This document shows positions 32,922 through 40,721 of a DNA stretch of 45,907 bases, in pieces; position 1 is the first letter of the stretch; each line of letters starts with the position of its first letter. The notes below the pieces were generated by a model. The model was not told the DNA's origin, ran no database searches, and was given only the letters and a program-made list of their open reading frames with translations. The DNA lies in assembly GCF_017104965.1 (NCBI RefSeq), contig NZ_JAAGPR010000050.1:1-45907 (forward strand), written 5' to 3'. The DNA is from Paraburkholderia sp. Ac-20340 (GTDB taxonomy: Bacteria > Pseudomonadota > Gammaproteobacteria > Burkholderiales > Burkholderiaceae). A program made the translations under genes and the position numbers.

Positions 32922-34124
32922 TTAAACCCGCTCAATAGCAATAGCAATCCCCTGCCCGACGCCAATACACATCGTGCAGAGCGCAAAACGCCCGCCGGTG
33001 CGATGAAGCTGATACATAGCGGTAGTCACGAGACGAGCTCCGCTCATCCCCAGCGGATGCCCGAGCGCGATTGCGCCGCCGTTCGGATTAACACGAGGAT
33101 CGTTATCCGCGACACCGAGCATACGCAGCACCGCGAGCCCTTGCGAAGCAAACGCCTCATTGAGCTCGATCACATCGAACTGATCGATGGTCATACCAAG
33201 ACGGGCGAGCAGCTTCTGCGTAGCCGGACCAGGCCCGATACCCATAACACGCGGCGCAACGCCAGCCGTAGCAACGCCGATCACACGCGCCCGCGGCGTC
33301 AACCCAAAACGCTTCGCATTCTCTTCATTCGCGAGCAACAGCGCACAAGCACCATCGTTCACACCCGAAGCATTCCCGGCGGTAACAGAACCCTCCGCCC
33401 CAACCACGCCCTTAAGCTTGGCAAGCGCCTCGAGCGACGTCTCACGCGGATGCTCATCACGCGAGAACACCAGCGGATCGCCCTTCTTCTGCGCGATCGA
33501 AACCGACACGATTTCCTGCTCGAACGTACCATCGGCGATCGCACGCGCGGCCTTCTGCTGGCTGTGCAGCGCAAACGCATCCTGATCGGCGCGGCTGATC
33601 TTGTAATCAACGGCGACGTTCTCAGCCGTTTCCGGCATCGAATCGACGCCATACTGCTGCTTCATCAGCTTGTTGACGAAGCGCCAGCCGATCGTCGTGT
33701 CGTAGATCGCCGCATCGCGCGCAAACGCGGTGTTGGCCTTGCCCATCACGAACGGCGCACGGCTCATGCTTTCCACGCCGCCGGCAATCATCAGACCGGT
33801 TTCGCCCGACTTCAGCGCGCGCGCGGCAATACCCACGGCATCCATGCCCGAACCGCACAGACGGTTGACCGTCGAACCCGGCACGACTTGCGGCAGACCC
33901 GCCAGCAGCGACGACATGCGCGCAACGTTGCGGTTGTCTTCGCCCGCCTGGTTTGCGCAGCCGTAGATCACATCGTCGATTGCGGTCCAGTCGACATCCT
34001 TGTTGCGCTCCATCAGCGCCTTCAGCGGCACGGCGCCGAGGTCGTCGGCGCGAACCTGCGCAAGGGTGCCCGCATAGCGGCCGATCGGCGTGCGAATCGC
34101 GTCGCAGATGAATGCTTCCGTCAT
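32922..34124 (-). CDS. pcaF: 3-oxoadipyl-CoA thiolase PcaF
   Basis: 400 residues. Thiolase residues are the acyl-accepting Cys90 in NRLCGSGMDAVG, His356 in GGAIALGHPLGMSG, and Cys386 in CTMCIGVGQG. The opening MTEAFICDAIRTPIGRYAG and the YGCANQAGEDNRNVARM stretch are characteristic of PcaF rather than of PhaA or FadA. It splits 3-oxoadipyl-CoA into succinyl-CoA and acetyl-CoA, the last step of the beta-ketoadipate pathway for aromatic compounds. pcaIJ are not next to it. A PcaR-type operator upstream and pcaR about 4.8 kb away point to PcaR control. Confidence 0.9.
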   Translation of the reverse strand: MTEAFICDAIRTPIGRYAGTLAQVRADDLGAVPLKALMERNKDVDWTAIDDVIYGCANQAGEDNRNVARMSSLLAGLPQVVPGSTVNRLCGSGMDAVGIAARALKSGETGLMIAGGVESMSRAPFVMGKANTAFARDAAIYDTTIGWRFVNKLMKQQYGVDSMPETAENVAVDYKISRADQDAFALHSQQKAARAIADGTFEQEIVSVSIAQKKGDPLVFSRDEHPRETSLEALAKLKGVVGAEGSVTAGNASGVNDGACALLLANEENAKRFGLTPRARVIGVATAGVAPRVMGIGPGPATQKLLARLGMTIDQFDVIELNEAFASQGLAVLRMLGVADNDPRVNPNGGAIALGHPLGMSGARLVTTAMYQLHRTGGRFALCTMCIGVGQGIAIAIERV

Positions 34125-34243
34125 AAGAGTCTCCTGTCGATTGCGCGCGCCAAGATCAGCGTCGGACGCAATCCCATGCTAAACCGGTTGGGATCGACGG
34201 ACTGCGCGGGCGAAGAATGGGGTATCGAACGCGCACGTCCTCG

Positions 34244-34285
34244 TGCGAATTGTTCGAATTGCGAACTCATGGTCGATAATCGAAC
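34244..34285 (-). promoter_or_regulatory. PcaR-like operator upstream of pcaF
   Basis: GGTCGATAATCGAAC at 34271-34285 closely resembles the PcaR site known from Pseudomonas putida pcaIJ (GTTCGATAATCGCAC, from memory). Just downstream in the pcaF direction lies an overlapping repeat of TTCGAATT/GCGAA words (34244-34266). IclR-family activators bind such repeated motifs. It is about 120-160 bases before the pcaF ATG. Confidence 0.55.
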
Positions 34286-34384
34286 ATTTGGCGCCCATGA
34301 TAGGCGTCGCGGCGCGCGAGTGTCAAGCAGGGGTAACCGCAGGTGAAGTCTGGGGGCGTGGGGGGATGGGCGGTGCAGAAATGA

Positions 34385-34422
34385 CAACGGCCGCGTGAGA
34401 CATGGGTCTCGCGCGGCCGTTG
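34385..34422 (-). terminator. Terminator after cyoD
   Basis: A 17-bp stem (CAACGGCCGCGTGAGAC with its partner, one G-U pair) and a four-base loop, 21 bases beyond the cyoD stop, followed on the minus strand by GTCATTTCTG. A 14-bp palindrome, GGCCTGATCAGGCC, abuts it at 34422-34435. Confidence 0.7.
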
Positions 34423-34442
34423 GCCTGATCAGGCCGGGTGAA

Positions 34443-34760
34443 TCATCGCGACATCATATTCATCGTCACGTTATGCATGACCCACATGGTTCCGAAGATC
34501 AGGAACGCCGCAGCCAGTACCGTATAAGCCAGCGACAGCACGTTCCAGCCCTGCCCCGGCGAATTCAGATGCAGGAAGAACAGCAGATGCACGATCACCT
34601 GCACGAAGGCGAGCACGGCAAGGATCGTCATGCCCGTGCCCGGCGCGAACGAGCCATGCAGCACCACGCCAAACGCGCCTGCCGTCAGCAGCACCGAGAG
34701 AATGAAGCCCGCAGCATAGCTGCCGAGAGAACCATGAGCTTCGCTATGAGAATGAGCCAT
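34443..34760 (-). CDS. cyoD: Cytochrome bo3 ubiquinol oxidase subunit IV CyoD
   Basis: 105 residues from the ATG at 34760, which overlaps the cyoC stop by one base (TAATG); the open frame further upstream is a shadow of cyoC. The N-terminus is His-rich (MAHSHSEAHGS), then three hydrophobic helices follow, with the conserved HLLFFLHLN segment and a C-terminal IFGTMWVMHNVTMNMM typical of CyoD. It is an accessory membrane subunit that helps assemble subunit I. It is the last gene of cyoABCD. Confidence 0.93.
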   Translation of the reverse strand: MAHSHSEAHGSLGSYAAGFILSVLLTAGAFGVVLHGSFAPGTGMTILAVLAFVQVIVHLLFFLHLNSPGQGWNVLSLAYTVLAAAFLIFGTMWVMHNVTMNMMSR

Positions 34761-35371
34761 TAGAGCGCGCTCCCGAGATAGACAAAAGTAAACACGCAGA
34801 TCCAGACCACGTCCAGGAAGTGCCAGAAGAGGCTCAGGCACGTGAGGCGGCGCACTTCGCGCTCGTCCAGTTGCGGGCGGCGCAGCACCTGCATCATCAG
34901 CACGGCCATCCAGACCAGACCGAAGAACACGTGCAGACCGTGCGTGCTGACCAGCACGAAGAACGACGAGAGAAACGCGCTGCGCTGCGGACCAGCACCA
35001 TCGGCGATCAGGTGCGAGAACTCGCGCAGTTCGAGCACGAGGAACAGCACGCCGAGGATAAACGTCACGCCAAGCCAGCCGAGCACCGCGCCGCTCTTGC
35101 GCTGCTGCGCGCCGAGCATGGCGAAGCCGTAGGTGATGCTCGACAGCAGCAGCACGGCCGTTTCGATCGCCACGCCGCCGATATCGAACAGATCCTTGCC
35201 TGACGGGCCGCCCGCGTACTGGTGCGCCAGCACGGCAAACGTGGCGAACAACGAAGCGAACAGGACGCAGTCCGTCATCAGATACACCCAGAAGCCGAAC
35301 ACCGAGTTCGACGGCGGATGATCGTGATGATCGAGGTCGGCCAGATTTGCCGTATGGGTTTTCTGTAGCAT
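34760..35371 (-). CDS. cyoC: Cytochrome bo3 ubiquinol oxidase subunit III CyoC
   Basis: 203 residues with five hydrophobic helices. FGFWVYLMTDCVLFASLFATFAVL is the typical first helix of CyoC, and STHGLHVFFGLVWMAVLM and LSLFWHFLDVVWICVFTFVYL are the conserved subunit III stretches. It lies three bases after cyoB and overlaps cyoD by one base. It belongs to the proton-pumping quinol oxidase in the inner membrane. Confidence 0.94.
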   Translation of the reverse strand: MLQKTHTANLADLDHHDHPPSNSVFGFWVYLMTDCVLFASLFATFAVLAHQYAGGPSGKDLFDIGGVAIETAVLLLSSITYGFAMLGAQQRKSGAVLGWLGVTFILGVLFLVLELREFSHLIADGAGPQRSAFLSSFFVLVSTHGLHVFFGLVWMAVLMMQVLRRPQLDEREVRRLTCLSLFWHFLDVVWICVFTFVYLGSAL

Positions 35372-35374
35372 GGC

Positions 35375-37378
35375 TTAGCCCTCCACTTCCGCCAGTTCGC
35401 GCTCGACGGCAACCGCCGCGCGATGGCGCTTCTCTTCGATTTCGCGAACCTTCGCGGCCGGAATGTAATAGCCGTCGTCGTCGCTGAAGCTGCGCGCGGC
35501 GATCGTCACGACGATCGCGGCCAGCGCCAGCACGGCCAGCCAGACGATATGCCACACGCCCGCGAAACCCAGCGCCAGGCTGAACATGCCGATGAGGAAA
35601 CCCGCCGCGGTGTTCGACGGCATATGAATATCCGTGTACTTCGCGGCGAGCCCCAGACCGCGGCCCGTTTCCTTCATATGCGTGAAGGCGTCGATTTCGT
35701 GGACTTGCGGAATGACCGCGAAGTTATAGACCGGCGGCGGCGAAGAAGTCGCCCATTCGAGCGTGCGGCCATCCCACGGATCGCCCGTGACGTCCTGGCA
35801 TTCGGCCTTGTTGCGATTGACGAAGGCCATCACCCACTGCAGCACCTGGAACACCACACCCGCCGCGATGATCGCCGCGCCGATTGCCGCAACGATGAAG
35901 TACGGCTGCCACGCGGGATTGTCGTAGTGGTTCAGACGACGCGTCGCGCCCATGAAACCGAGTACGTAGAGCGGCACGAAGGCCACGTAGAAACCGACGA
36001 ACCAGCACCAGAACGATGCCTTGCCGAGCTTTTCATTCGGCTTGAGGCCGAACACCTTCGGGAACCAGTAGTGCAGGGCCGCGAGGTAGCCAAACACCAC
36101 GCCGCCGATGATGGCGTTGTGGAAGTGGGCAATCAGGAACAGCGAGTTATGCAGCACGAAGTCCGCGCCCGGGATCGCCATCATCACGCCCGTCATACCG
36201 CCGATCGAGAACGTGACCATGAAGCCGATCGTCCAGAGCACCGGCGCCGTGAATTCGATGCGGCCGCGATACATCGTGAACAGCCAGTTGAAGATCTTCA
36301 CGCCCGTGGGGATCGCAATCACCATGGTCATGATGCCGAAGAACGCATTGACGTCGGCGCCCGAACCCATCGTGAAGAAGTGATGCAGCCACACGAGGAA
36401 GGCCAGCACCATGATCGCGCACGAGGCGTACACCATGGTCTTGTAGCCGAACAGCGGCTTCTTCGAGAACGTGGCCATGACTTCCGAATAGATACCGAAC
36501 GCAGGCAGCACGAGGATGTACACCTCGGGGTGGCCCCATGCCCAGATCAGGTTCAGATACAGCATGGCATTGCCGCCGCCGTCGTTCGTGAAGAAGTGCG
36601 TGCCGACATAACGGTCGAAGCCCAGCAGCGCGAGCGCGATCGTGAGAATCGGGAACGTGGCCATGATCAGCACGTTCGAGCACAGCGCCGTCCACGTGAA
36701 CACCGGCATCTTCATGAGACTCATGCCCGGTGCGCGCATCTTCAGGATCGTCACGAAGAAGTTGATGCCGGTAATGAGCGTGCCCACGCCCGAAAGCTGC
36801 AGCGACCAGATGTAATAGTCGACCCCCACGCCCGGACTGAACTGCAATTCCGACAGCGGCGGATACGCGAGCCAGCCCGTTTGCGCGAACTCGCCGACCA
36901 CGAGCGACAGGTTAATGAGGATCGCGCTGATCGCCGTCATCCAGAACGACAGCGAGTTCAGGAACGGGAAAGCCACGTCGCGCGCGCCGATCTGCAGCGG
37001 CACGACGAGGTTGAACAGGCCGACCATCAGCGCCATCGCCATGAAGAAGATCATGATGACGCCGTGCGCCGAGAAGATCTGGTCATAGTGATGCGGCGGC
37101 AGATAGCCGGGCGCGTCGAAGGCGATGGCCTGCTGGATGCGCATCATGACGGCATCGGCGAAACCGCGCACGAGCATGAGCACCGCCACGATGATGTACA
37201 TCACGCCAATGCGCTTGTGGTCCACGCTCGTGATCCAGTCGGACCAGATGGTTTTCCACTTGCCGGTCACGGTCACGAGACCGAGCACGGCGACCACGAT
37301 CAGCGCCATGAACGCCGCGGCGCCCATGATGATCGGCTGATCGAACGGGATCGCCTCTAAGGTGAGTTTTCCGAACAT
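35375..37378 (-). CDS. cyoB: Cytochrome bo3 ubiquinol oxidase subunit I CyoB
   Basis: 667 residues (E. coli 663) with about fifteen helices. The haem and copper ligands are visible: His105 in FSAHGVIMIFFMAM for the low-spin haem, WAWGHPEVYILVLP (CuB His and the cross-linked Tyr), LHHFFTMG (two CuB His), and AHFHNAIIGG (haem o His and low-spin haem His). It reduces oxygen to water with electrons from ubiquinol and pumps protons. It sits six bases after cyoA. Confidence 0.96.
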   Translation of the reverse strand: MFGKLTLEAIPFDQPIIMGAAAFMALIVVAVLGLVTVTGKWKTIWSDWITSVDHKRIGVMYIIVAVLMLVRGFADAVMMRIQQAIAFDAPGYLPPHHYDQIFSAHGVIMIFFMAMALMVGLFNLVVPLQIGARDVAFPFLNSLSFWMTAISAILINLSLVVGEFAQTGWLAYPPLSELQFSPGVGVDYYIWSLQLSGVGTLITGINFFVTILKMRAPGMSLMKMPVFTWTALCSNVLIMATFPILTIALALLGFDRYVGTHFFTNDGGGNAMLYLNLIWAWGHPEVYILVLPAFGIYSEVMATFSKKPLFGYKTMVYASCAIMVLAFLVWLHHFFTMGSGADVNAFFGIMTMVIAIPTGVKIFNWLFTMYRGRIEFTAPVLWTIGFMVTFSIGGMTGVMMAIPGADFVLHNSLFLIAHFHNAIIGGVVFGYLAALHYWFPKVFGLKPNEKLGKASFWCWFVGFYVAFVPLYVLGFMGATRRLNHYDNPAWQPYFIVAAIGAAIIAAGVVFQVLQWVMAFVNRNKAECQDVTGDPWDGRTLEWATSSPPPVYNFAVIPQVHEIDAFTHMKETGRGLGLAAKYTDIHMPSNTAAGFLIGMFSLALGFAGVWHIVWLAVLALAAIVVTIAARSFSDDDGYYIPAAKVREIEEKRHRAAVAVERELAEVEG

Positions 37379-37384
37379 GACTGC

Positions 37385-38278
37385 TTACCCCTTGGTCACG
37401 CACGACGGATCAGTGAAGTCCGTGACGTGGCCGTTGTTGTACTTCGCGATGATGTTGTTGAAGAGCTTCGGATCGACGGTCGAGAAGTACTGCACCGGCG
37501 CCTTCTCGGTCGGCTGCGAGACGCCCGCGTATTGGTCCATCGACAGGCCGTCGTGCGAGGCCTTGACCTTCTGCACCCACGCGTCGAAATCCTGCTGGCT
37601 GGTGGCGAGCGTGCGGAACTTCATGTCCGAGAAGCCCTTGCCGCTGTAGTTGGCCGAAATGCCTTCGTAGTTGCCGGCTTCGTCCGCGACCAGGTGCAGG
37701 CGCGTCTGCATGCCCGCCATGGCGTAGACCTGGGTGCCCAGTTGCGGGATAAAGAACGAGTTCATCACCGAATCCGACGTGATGCGGAAGTTGACCGGCG
37801 TGCCCACCGGCACGGCCAGCTGGTTCACCGTGGCGATGCCAAGATCGGGATAGATGAAGAGCCACTTCCAGTCGAGCGCAACGACTTCGACGTTGATGGG
37901 TTTCACGTTCGACTCGAGCGGCCGGTAGGGATCGAGTTCGTGCGTGGTCTTCCAGGTGAGCACGGCGAGGAACAGGATGATGACGGCCGGAATGGTCCAG
38001 ACCACCACTTCGATCGCCGTGGAGTGCGCCCACTTGGGCGCGTAGGTGGCGTTGCGGTTGGACGCGCGGTAGCGCCAGGCGAAATACAGCGTGAGCAGGA
38101 TCACCGGCACGACCACGAGCAGCATGGCCCACGTGGCCGTGGCGATGAGGGATTTTTCGGCCACGCCCACGCTGCCCTTGGGATCGAGCACCGTCAGATT
38201 GCCGCTGCATCCCGCGAGCGTGGCGACGAGCCCGCCGCCGAGGGGGATTAACCACCTTTTGAAGGCTTTTCTCTTCAT
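37385..38278 (-). CDS. cyoA: Cytochrome bo3 ubiquinol oxidase subunit II CyoA
   Basis: 297 residues. Lipoprotein signal with lipobox LAGC (Cys24), two membrane helices (about 43-65 and 87-110) and a periplasmic cupredoxin-like domain. The CuA ligands of cytochrome c oxidases are absent (SANYSGKGFSDMKF stands where the Cys-rich loop would be), which marks a quinol oxidase rather than a cytochrome c oxidase. It is the first gene of cyoABCD. An ANR/FNR-like box and a long inverted repeat lie upstream. Confidence 0.95.
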   Translation of the reverse strand: MKRKAFKRWLIPLGGGLVATLAGCSGNLTVLDPKGSVGVAEKSLIATATWAMLLVVVPVILLTLYFAWRYRASNRNATYAPKWAHSTAIEVVVWTIPAVIILFLAVLTWKTTHELDPYRPLESNVKPINVEVVALDWKWLFIYPDLGIATVNQLAVPVGTPVNFRITSDSVMNSFFIPQLGTQVYAMAGMQTRLHLVADEAGNYEGISANYSGKGFSDMKFRTLATSQQDFDAWVQKVKASHDGLSMDQYAGVSQPTEKAPVQYFSTVDPKLFNNIIAKYNNGHVTDFTDPSCVTKG

Positions 38279-38328
38279 GTTTGCCTGCTATTCCGTTTAA
38301 CCACTTTGAACGCCTTTACGCACCCGCA

Positions 38329-38373
38329 TCGCTAAAACCGCTATGCAAAATGCACCCGTACCGTTTTTAGCGA
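38329..38373. promoter_or_regulatory. Inverted repeat upstream of cyoA
   Basis: TCGCTAAAACCG (38329-38340) and CGTTTTTAGCGA (38362-38373) are complementary at 11 of 12 positions around a 21-base centre, which itself contains TGCA-AAA-TGCA. It lies 50-95 bases before the cyoA start and may be an operator or a leader hairpin. Confidence 0.45.
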
Positions 38374-38402
38374 AATTCTACGGAAACGACTTATCTGAAA
38401 AT

Positions 38403-38416
38403 TTGATCCAGATTAA
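38403..38416. promoter_or_regulatory. ANR/FNR-like box upstream of cyoA
   Basis: TTGAT-CCAG-ATTAA matches the FNR/ANR consensus TTGAT-N4-ATCAA at nine of ten positions. Aerobic quinol oxidase genes are often controlled by FNR-type regulators, so oxygen-dependent control of cyoABCD is plausible. It is 125 bases before the cyoA start codon. Confidence 0.45.
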
Positions 38417-38898
38417 GGTTTATTCAGGGCGTCAAAGCGCATCCGCCCAGCCGCGACGGAACGACACATATATCTTTCGAATAGCTTTCGTGCGCGAAAC
38501 AACCCCGCGCGGCAAGGCGTCGCAGGCGTTGGAGCAGCCTTGCCAGGCGAAAACGAGTATGAATGCGGCATCGCGCAAGACACCGTTCAGCAGCCGACTC
38601 ACTCCTGTCACAAGCACGGCACACGATTAACCGTCTTGCTTTCGTGAAATCGATCTGCTAATGGGAAATCCGATTTAATTCACGCGGTAAATAATCAAAC
38701 CAAAATCCTCAATCCGATTAAGCCGCGGGTTAATTGCGAAAAATCAAACAACACGTTTGAACGGCTGCGCCGCAGCGCTTGCTTTTTCCGTCGAGCCGCG
38801 CCTCGCGCCGGGTGCCGGTTGGCGAAACAAAGCGCTTGCGCTATCGTCATGGGTTCCTTTCGCGCCGCCTCCAGCCCTTGATCCGACGCCACGACGCC

Positions 38899-39723
38899 AT
38901 GAACCCCGCTAACCGCGCCTCGCCCGCCCCCTCCGACGAGCAGACGGATATCCCCGAAAAACCGGGTGACTCCTACGTGCAGTCGTTCGCACGCGGGCTT
39001 TCCGTGATCCGCGCGTTCAACGCCGAGCACCCCGAGCAGACGCTCACCGACGTCGCCGCGGCCACCGGCCTCACGCGCGCCGGCGCGCGCCGCATCCTGC
39101 TGACGCTGCAGACGCTCGGCTACGTGGAGGCCGACGGCCGGCTGTTCCGCCTCACGCCCAAGATTCTCGACCTCGGTTTCGCCTATCTGACGTCGATGCC
39201 GTTCTGGAATCTGGCCGAGCCGGTCATGGAAGAACTGTCGGGGCAAGTGCACGAAAGCTGTTCGGCAGCCGTGCTCGACCGCACCGAGATCGTCTACGTG
39301 CTGCGCGTGCCCACGCACAAGATCATGACGATCAATCTGTCGATCGGCAGCCGCCTTCCGGCTTATTGCACCTCGATGGGGCGCGTGCTGCTGGCCGCGC
39401 TCGACGAAGACGCGCTCGACGCCACACTGGGCGCCTCGCCGCTTTACGCCCACACGCCGCGCACGGTCACCGACAAGGACGAACTCAAGAAGATCATCGC
39501 CCAGGTGCGCCAGCAGGGCTGGGCGATCGTCGATCAGGAACTGGAGGGCGGGCTGATCTCGATTTCGGCGCCCATTCGCAATCGCCAGGGCCGCGTAATC
39601 GCCGCGATGAACATCAGCGGCAATGCGCAGCGCACGTCGGCGAAACAGATGGTCAAGACGTTCCTGGAGCCGCTGCAGCAGGCGGCCCAGCGCGTTTCCG
39701 GGATGGTGTCGCGGCGCACCTGA
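38899..39723 (+). CDS. pcaR: IclR-family regulator, PcaR type (beta-ketoadipate pathway)
   Basis: 274 residues from the ATG at 38899; the frame is open to 38779 upstream, but that part is Arg-rich and not family-like. An IclR winged helix lies at about residues 25-90 (SFARGLSVIRAFNAEHPEQ, LTDVAAATGLTRAGARRILLTLQTLGYV), then the effector domain with VLRVPTHKIMTINLSIGSRLPAYCTSMGR and a conserved Ala-Pro stretch (ISAPIRNRQGRVIAAMNIS). This set is typical of PcaR/PcaU/PobR, which sense beta-ketoadipate, protocatechuate or 4-hydroxybenzoate. PcaR is favoured because pcaF with a PcaR-like operator is 4.8 kb away. Confidence 0.86.
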   Translation: MNPANRASPAPSDEQTDIPEKPGDSYVQSFARGLSVIRAFNAEHPEQTLTDVAAATGLTRAGARRILLTLQTLGYVEADGRLFRLTPKILDLGFAYLTSMPFWNLAEPVMEELSGQVHESCSAAVLDRTEIVYVLRVPTHKIMTINLSIGSRLPAYCTSMGRVLLAALDEDALDATLGASPLYAHTPRTVTDKDELKKIIAQVRQQGWAIVDQELEGGLISISAPIRNRQGRVIAAMNISGNAQRTSAKQMVKTFLEPLQQAAQRVSGMVSRRT

Positions 39724-39758
39724 GCGCGCCAGCGCGCTATTTCGACCAGCGCTTACGC

Positions 39759-40178
39759 TTAATCGACCAGCGCCTCTGCGTCCTTCGCCGCGAACACCTC
39801 GCGCGCGGCGAACAGCGCATTGAGCGCCGCCGGAAAACCGGCGTATAGCACCATCTGCATGAACACTTCGACGATCTCGTCGCGCGTGCAACCCACGTTG
39901 AGCGCGGCTTCGATGTGGATCTTCAGTTGCGGCTGCGCGTTGCCGAGCGCGGCCAGCGCCGCAATCGTGGCGATTTCGCGGGCGCGCAGGTCCAGCTGCG
40001 GCCGGCTATAGATATCGCCGAAACCGAACTCGATCAGCAGACGGCCAAAGTCCGGCGCAATCGGCGCGAGCGCCGCCACGACCTTTTCGCCCGCCGCGCC
40101 GTCGATCTGCTTCAGTTTTTGCCAGCCCTGCGCGTAGCGGTCCTGTTGCGCGGGCGTTGCGTGATGTCGGTTGTCCAT
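39759..40178 (-). CDS. Carboxymuconolactone decarboxylase-family protein
   Basis: 139 residues. The start at 40178 is supported by GGAAGAGG about eight bases upstream. The CMD/AhpD fold is seen in LDLRAREIATIAALAALGNAQPQLKIHIEAALNVGCTRDEIVEVFMQM, a helical core with a single Cys rather than the CxxC of AhpD. It could be a true 4-carboxymuconolactone decarboxylase (PcaC) given pcaR next door, but stand-alone relatives beside merR genes are common and of unknown role, so I leave the symbol empty. Its first 67 bases overlap the 3' end of merR in another frame. Confidence 0.83.
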   Translation of the reverse strand: MDNRHHATPAQQDRYAQGWQKLKQIDGAAGEKVVAALAPIAPDFGRLLIEFGFGDIYSRPQLDLRAREIATIAALAALGNAQPQLKIHIEAALNVGCTRDEIVEVFMQMVLYAGFPAALNALFAAREVFAAKDAEALVD

Positions 40179-40585
40179 GGCGAATCCTCTTCCTGTCGAT
40201 GGGTGGATGAATCTTCGTCATGTCGCACTGCATTCTCGTACCAGGCGATCTTGTCCGTGATCGCCGCCAGGTTCGCCTGCAGTGCCTCGATCCGCGCCAG
40301 CACCTCGCTGCGATGTTCGACCAGCATTGCGCGCCGCGCGTCGTAGGTCGATTCGCCCTGCGCGCGCAGTTCGGCGAACGCGCGGATGGCCGAGATCGGC
40401 ATCCCCGTCGCCTTGGCGCGTATGACGAACTGCAGCCAGTCCAGATCGGCGGGCGAATACAGCCGGTGACCGGCGGGCGTGCGTCCGATGGCGCGCAGCA
40501 AGCCGGCCTGCTCGTAATAACGTAGCGTATGGGCGGTGACGCCGGTGGCCGTAGCCACCTGACCGATCGTCAGAAGGTTTGACAT
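40112..40585 (-). CDS. MerR-family transcriptional regulator
   Basis: 157 residues. N-terminal MerR helix-turn-helix (LLTIGQVATATGVTAHTLRYYEQAGLL, then RLYSPADLDWLQFVIRAKATGM), followed by the dimer coiled coil at about residues 80-118. There are no conserved Cys residues for metal binding, so it resembles the MerR regulators of small-molecule or oxidoreductase genes. The final 30 residues (DSSTHRQEEDSPWTT ...) are encoded in the overlap with the downstream carboxymuconolactone-decarboxylase-like gene and are probably unstructured. A MerR-type promoter with a 19-bp spacer stands directly upstream, so it probably controls itself and the downstream gene. Confidence 0.87.
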   Translation of the reverse strand: MSNLLTIGQVATATGVTAHTLRYYEQAGLLRAIGRTPAGHRLYSPADLDWLQFVIRAKATGMPISAIRAFAELRAQGESTYDARRAMLVEHRSEVLARIEALQANLAAITDKIAWYENAVRHDEDSSTHRQEEDSPWTTDITQRPRNRTATRRAGKN

Positions 40586-40595
40586 GACGGATCTC

Positions 40596-40626
40596 AGGTT
40601 AGGACTTCGAGTGCACTCTAAGTCAA
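40596..40626 (-). promoter_or_regulatory. MerR-type promoter and operator of merR
   Basis: Read on the minus strand: -35 TTGACT (40626-40621), 19-base spacer, -10 TAACCT (40601-40596). The spacer carries a 20-bp dyad at 40623-40604 (ACTTAGAGTG with CACTCGAAGT, nine of ten pairs). An over-long spacer filled by a dyad is the hallmark of promoters twisted by MerR proteins. Transcription would start only a few bases before the ATG at 40585. Confidence 0.75.
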
Positions 40627-40639
40627 GCGTCGTCCGCTG

Positions 40640-40683
40640 TCAGCCTCGAGTCAGCCTTGAATCAGCCTCGAGTCAGCCTTCGA
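40640..40683. repeat. Four tandem 11-bp repeats between merR and araC
   Basis: TCAGCCTCGAG, TCAGCCTTGAA, TCAGCCTCGAG and TCAGCCTTCGA follow one another without a gap. Copies 1 and 3 are identical; copies 2 and 4 differ from them at two or three positions. The period equals one helical turn. They lie 38 bases before the araC ATG. Confidence 0.75.
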
Positions 40684-40721
40684 TCACTGATGTCGACCAG
40701 GTCGCTTCGAAATCAAAACGC

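Larger units (their letters stand above)
38279..38898. other. Divergent control region between cyoA and pcaR
   Basis: About 620 bases without a supported gene; it must contain the cyoA promoter (leftward) and the pcaR promoter (rightward). The cyoA side holds an inverted repeat (38329-38373) and an ANR-like box (38403-38416). The pcaR side is AT-rich and has AATCCGATT twice, at 38667-38675 and 38711-38719, 44 bp apart, a possible binding repeat. A 95-codon frame in the middle (38343-38630) has no ribosome-binding site. Confidence 0.55.

Noticed and set aside
38343..38630. 95-codon + strand frame between cyoA and pcaR
   Set aside because: No ribosome-binding site, it overlaps probable regulatory elements, and it has no recognisable domain.
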